A stretch of 14,209 nt of DNA from Brugia malayi. Lineage: Eukaryota > Nematoda > Chromadorea > Rhabditida > Onchocercidae. The notes under the pieces are model-generated. The model worked only from the letters and a program-made list of their open reading frames with translations, ran no database searches and had not been told where the DNA came from. Within the stretch, counting starts at the first letter, position 1; each line of letters opens with the position of its first letter. The stretch lies in assembly GCF_000002995.4 (NCBI RefSeq), contig NW_025062352.1:1-14209 (forward strand), in the 5' to 3' direction. The position numbers were made by a program, and so were the translations under genes. This document shows, one piece after another, positions 10,869 through 14,209 of this stretch.

Positions 10869-11830
10869 GACAAGGAAATTGGTTCTAATTTATCAATTTT
10901 AATTTTAATTAAGTGCCAAAACTGCTAAAAAAAGCTTATTTTGAACCTAATTGACTATGTTACGTGCATTGTACCAGTGCTGATCCTATATTGTGTTGTC
11001 ATTTTATAGTTTAAATATTAAAATACGCCTTTGTAATTAAGTTTTGCGCATAAATTTATCAGCAAAATTAATAAAACTTTCAATTAATCATGATTTTATT
11101 TCAATTTAAGAATTTAAATTAAATTTAAATTCAAATTTAAATTTTGAATTTTTTAAAAATTTTAAAATTGTTATAGTTTTCTTACATTAGACAAGGAAAT
11201 TGGTTCTAATTTATCAATTTTAATTTTAATTAAGTGCCAAACTGCTAAAAAAAGCTTATTTTGAACCTAATTGACTATGTTACGTGCGTTGTGCCAGTGC
11301 TGATCCTATATTGTGTTGTCATTTTATAGTTTAAATATTAAAATACGCCTTTGTAATTTAGTTTTGCGCATAAATTTATCAGCAAAATTAATAAAACATT
11401 CAATTAATCATGATTTTAGTTCAATTTAAGAATTTAAATTAAATTTAAATTCAAATTTAAATTTTGAATTTTTTAAAAATTTTAAAATTGTTATAGTTTT
11501 CTTACATTAGACAAGGAAATTGGTTCTAATTTATCAATTTTAATTTTAATTAAGTGCCAAACTGCTAAAAAAAGCTTATTTTGAACCTAATTGACTATGT
11601 TACGTGCGTTGTACCAGTGCTGGATCCTATATTGTGTTGTCATTTTATAGTTTAAATATTAAAATAAGCCTTTGTAATTAAGTTTTGCGCATAAATTTAT
11701 CAGCAAAATTAATAAAACATTCAATTAATCATGATTTTAGTTCAATTTAAGAATTTAAATTAAATTTAAATTCAAATTTAAATTTTGAATTTTTTAAAAA
11801 TTTTAAAATTGTTATAGTTTTCTTACATTA

Positions 11831-14077
11831 GACAAGGAAATTGGTTCTAATTTATCAATTTTAATTTTAATTAAGTGCCAAACTGCTAAAAAAAGCTTAT
11901 TTTGAACCTAATTGACTATGTTACGTGCGTTGTGCCAGTGCTGATCCTATATTGTGTTGTCATTTTATAGTTTAAATATTAAAATACGCTTTTGTAATTA
12001 AGTTTTGCGCATAAATTTATCAGCAAAATTAATAAAACATTCAATTAATCATGATTTTAGTTCAATTTAAGAATTTAAATTAAATTTAAATTCAAATTTA
12101 AATTTTGAATTTTTGAAAAATTTTAAAATCTGTTATAGTTTTCTTACATTAGACAAGGAAATTGGTTCTAATTTATCAATTTTAATTTTAATTAAGTGTC
12201 AAATTGCTAAAAAAAGCTTATTTTGAACCTAATTGACTATGTTACGTGCGTTGTGCCAGTGCTGATCCTATATTGTGTTGTCATTTTATAGTTTAAATAT
12301 TAAAATAAGCCTTTGTAATTAAGTTCTGCGCATAAATTTATCAGCAAAATTAATAAAACATTCAATTAATCATGATTTTAGTTAAATTTAAAAATTTAAA
12401 TTAAATTTAAATTCAAATTTAAATTTTGAATTTTTTAAAAATTTTAAAATTTGTTATAGTTTTCTTACAGTAGACAAGGAAATTGGTTCTAATTTATCAA
12501 TTTTAATTTTAATTAAGTGCCAAAACTGCTAAAAAAAGCTTATTTTGAACCTAATTGACTATGTTACGTGCATTGTACCAGTGCTGGTCCTATATTGTGT
12601 TGTCATTTTATAGTTTAAATATTAAAATACGCCTTTGTAATTTAGTTTTGCGCATAAATTTATCAGCAAAATTAATAAAACTTTCAATTAATCATGATTT
12701 TATTTCAATTTAAGAATTTAAATTAAATTTAAATTCAAATTTAAATTTTGAATTTTTTAAAAATTTTAAAATTAGTTATAGTTATCTTACATTAGGCAAG
12801 GAAATTGGTTCTAATTTATCAATTTCAATTATAATTAAGTGCCAAACTGCTAAAAAAAGCTTATTTTGAACCTAATTGACTATGTTACGTGCGTTGTGCC
12901 AGTGCTGATCCTATATTGTGTAGTCATTTTATAGTTTAAATATTAAAATACGCTTTTGTAATTAAGTTTTGCGCATAAATTTATCAGCAAAGTTAATAAA
13001 ACATTCAATTAATCATGATTTTAGTTCAATTTAAGAATTTAAATTAAATTTAAATTCAAATTTAAATTTTGAATTTTTTAAAAATTTTAAAATCTGTTAT
13101 AGTTTTCTTACATTAGACAAGGAAATTGGTTCTAATTTATCAATTTTAATTTTAATTAAGTGTCAAACTGCTAAAAAAAGCTTATTTTGAACCTAATTGA
13201 CTATGTTACGTGCGTTGTGCCAGTGCTGATCCTATATTGTGTTGTCATTTTATAGTTTAAATATTAAAATAAGCCTTTGTAATTAAGTTCTGCGCATAAA
13301 TTTATCAGCAAAATTAATAAAACATTCAATTAATCATGATTTTAGTTAAATTTAAAAATTTAAATTAAATTTAAATTCAAATTTAAATTTTGAATTTTTT
13401 AAAAATTTTAAAATTTGTTATAGTTTTCTTACATTAGACAAGGAAATTGGTTCTAATTTATCAATTTTAATTTTAATTAAGTGCCAAACTGCTAAAAAAA
13501 GCTTATTTTGAACCTAATTGACTATGTTACGTGCGTTGTGCCAGTGCTGATCCTATATTGTGTTGTCATTTTATAGTTTAAATATTAAAATAAGCCTTTG
13601 TAATTAAGTTTTGCGCATAAATTTATCAGCAAAATTAATAAAACATTCAATTAATCATGATTTTAGTTCAATTTAAAATTTAAATTAAATTTAAATTCAA
13701 ATTTAAATTTTGAATTTTTTAAAAATTTTAAAATTTGTTATAGTTTTCTTACATTAGACAAGGAAATTGGTTCTAATTTATCAATTTTAATTTTAATTAA
13801 GTGCCAAAACTGCTAAAAAAAGCTTATTTTGAACCTAATTGACTATGTTACGTGCATTGTACCAGTGCTGGTCCTATATTGTGTTGTCATTTTATAGTTT
13901 AAATATTAAAATACGCCTTTGTAATTTAGTTTTGCGCATAAATTTATCAGCAAAATTAATAAAACTTTCAATTAATCATGATTTTATTTCAATTTAAGAA
14001 TTTAAATTTAATTTAAATTCAAATTTAAATTTTGAATTTTTTAAAAATTTTAAAATTGTTATAGTTATCTTACATTA
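11831..14077 (+). repeat. Higher-order repeat-like segment (3- and 4-monomer spacing)
   Basis: Marked units recur in order. The units at 11831 and 12795 both have aatacgct and aatctgtt. Those that follow, at 12152 and 13116, share gtgtcaaa, gttctgcgc and gttaaatttaaaaattt, seen in no other unit as a set. The units at 12473 and 13757 share the type-A core, ctggtcc, atttag, actttc, tatttc and ttatctt. Spacing is 964 bp for the first two pairs and 1284 bp for the third, because an extra unit sits at 13437. A three-monomer block was probably duplicated, with one unit gained in the second copy or lost from the first. Confidence 0.8.
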
Positions 14078-14209
14078 GACAAGGAAATTGGTTCTAATTT
14101 ATCAATTTTAATTTTAATTAAGTGCCCAAACTGCTAAAAAAAGCTTATTTTGAACCTAATTGACTATGTTACGTGCGTTGTGCCAGTGCTGATCCTATAT
14201 TGTGTATGT
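14078..14209 (+). repeat. Partial monomer at the right edge
   Basis: The last 132 bases run from gacaagg through the GC-rich island of a type-B unit and stop just after it. It has gtgcccaaactgc, a C run one base longer than elsewhere. The final bases read tgtgtatgt where tgtgttgtc is expected, which could be a true variant, the beginning of a junction, or end-of-contig noise. Confidence 0.85.

Larger units (their letters stand above)
1..14209 (+). repeat. Satellite DNA array, about 321-bp monomer, 44 full copies plus partial ends
   Basis: The same AT-rich unit repeats head to tail across the whole window with no interruption and no inversion. Spacing between successive gacaagg words is 319-322 bp from 2211 onward, averaging 320.7 bp from 2532 to 14078; before that it is 309-321 bp. 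Every complete unit has the order gacaagg, ggttct, a HindIII site, gaacctaattgac, tttaaatattaaa, tcatga, the AT-only tract and ttacattag; one unit lacks the GC island. Stop codons fall densely in the frames I checked. I found no tRNA, rRNA, transposase or other known gene. In composition, monomer length and homogeneity this is eukaryotic satellite DNA, probably heterochromatic. The monomer length is close to twice a 160-bp nucleosome repeat, but no clear dimeric origin is visible. Both window edges lie inside the array, so its true length is unknown. The species and satellite family are not recognised. Confidence 0.97.
4132..14209 (+). repeat. Block dominated by type-B monomers (gcg...gtgcc core)
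   Basis: Of the 32 units starting from 4132, 21 carry gcg with gtgcc in the island, and 19 of those also have the three-A form upstream (ccaaac or its variant). Type-A units recur singly at 4774, 6059, 10869, 12473 and 13757, and as a pair at 7661 and 7982. Mixed units (gcg with gtacc) lie at 7019, 8625, 9904 and 11510. Secondary markers are aataagcc against aatacgcc, gtaatttag against gtaattaag, and ttcaaattt against ttcaattt. Lengths stay within 319-322 bp. Confidence 0.85.

Noticed and set aside
13845..13997. A 50-codon open reading frame starting at the ATG before the island, open in ctggtcc units (also near 6059 and 12473)
   Set aside because: In most units the same frame stops after eight codons at the tga of gctgatcc. 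The frame opens only through the A-to-G variant, has satellite composition and shows no recognisable domain.
2211..14077. One-base T/A run differences (gaattttt/gaatttttt, aaattgtt/aaatttgtt) as subfamily markers
   Set aside because: They vary with little pattern and lie in homopolymers where sequencing error is common, so I did not rely on them except to judge exact identity of pairs.
1..14209. CRISPR array
   Set aside because: The period is about 321 bp with the whole unit conserved; there are no short repeats separated by unique spacers.
1..14209. RNA polymerase III B-box-like words (ggttcta on +, ggttcaa on -)
   Set aside because: Only the first half of the GGTTCRANNCC pattern is matched and no convincing A box or tRNA fold goes with it.
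1..14209. Yeast-type replication origin words (for example ttttatagttt)
   Set aside because: One mismatch to an 11-base AT-rich consensus is expected by chance many times in DNA with this composition.
1..14209. Insertion sequence or transposon in the array
   Set aside because: No insertion, target-site duplication or terminal repeat interrupts the monomers; the largest anomaly (unit at 322) is built from satellite sequence.

Overview
The whole 14,209-base window is one tandem array of an AT-rich satellite monomer. I see no protein-coding gene, RNA gene or transposon in it. The modal monomer is 321 bp. Taking the conserved word gacaagg as the start of each unit, I count 44 complete units and one 132-base partial unit, all head to tail on the same strand. 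Unit starts: 6, 322, 631, 948, 1265, 1586, 1897, 2211, 2532, 2851, 3170, 3491, 3811, 4132, 4453, 4774, 5095, 5416, 5738, 6059, 6379, 6698, 7019, 7341, 7661, 7982, 8304, 8625, 8945, 9264, 9583, 9904, 10226, 10547, 10869, 11190, 11510, 11831, 12152, 12473, 12795, 13116, 13437, 13757, 14078. The monomer at 4453 has 69 G or C in 321 bp by hand count, about 21.5% GC.

A long array of a few-hundred-base, AT-rich, gene-free monomer with strong homogenization is typical of eukaryotic satellite DNA in centromeric, pericentromeric or subtelomeric heterochromatin. CpG is not depleted (4 seen against about 3.7 expected per monomer), which fits a genome with little germline CpG methylation, such as many insects or nematodes. 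I cannot name the species or match the monomer to a published satellite.

Each monomer has a mixed-composition first half and an AT-only last third. The first half carries a HindIII site (monomer position 63-68) and a GC-rich island (about 90-117). The last third (about 208-321) carries a 10-bp palindrome, a near-perfect 11-1-11 palindrome, a second hairpin and a 6-bp-periodic AAATTT tract.

Region by region: 1-2210 holds length-variable, indel-rich units, including one rearranged unit at 322-630 that has lost the GC island. Units from 948 to 3810 carry one core haplotype (gca...gtacc). Unit 13 at 3811 is intermediate. From 4132 to the end a second haplotype (gcg...gtgcc) dominates, with first-type and intermediate units scattered among it. 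Units at 8945 and 9264 are identical neighbours, and identical pairs also lie further apart (9583/10226; 4132/6698). From 11831 on, marked units recur at 964-bp and 1284-bp spacing, an incipient higher-order repeat. Nothing here points to an undescribed protein-based system; the interest is in how the array evolves and in the conserved island and palindrome within each monomer.
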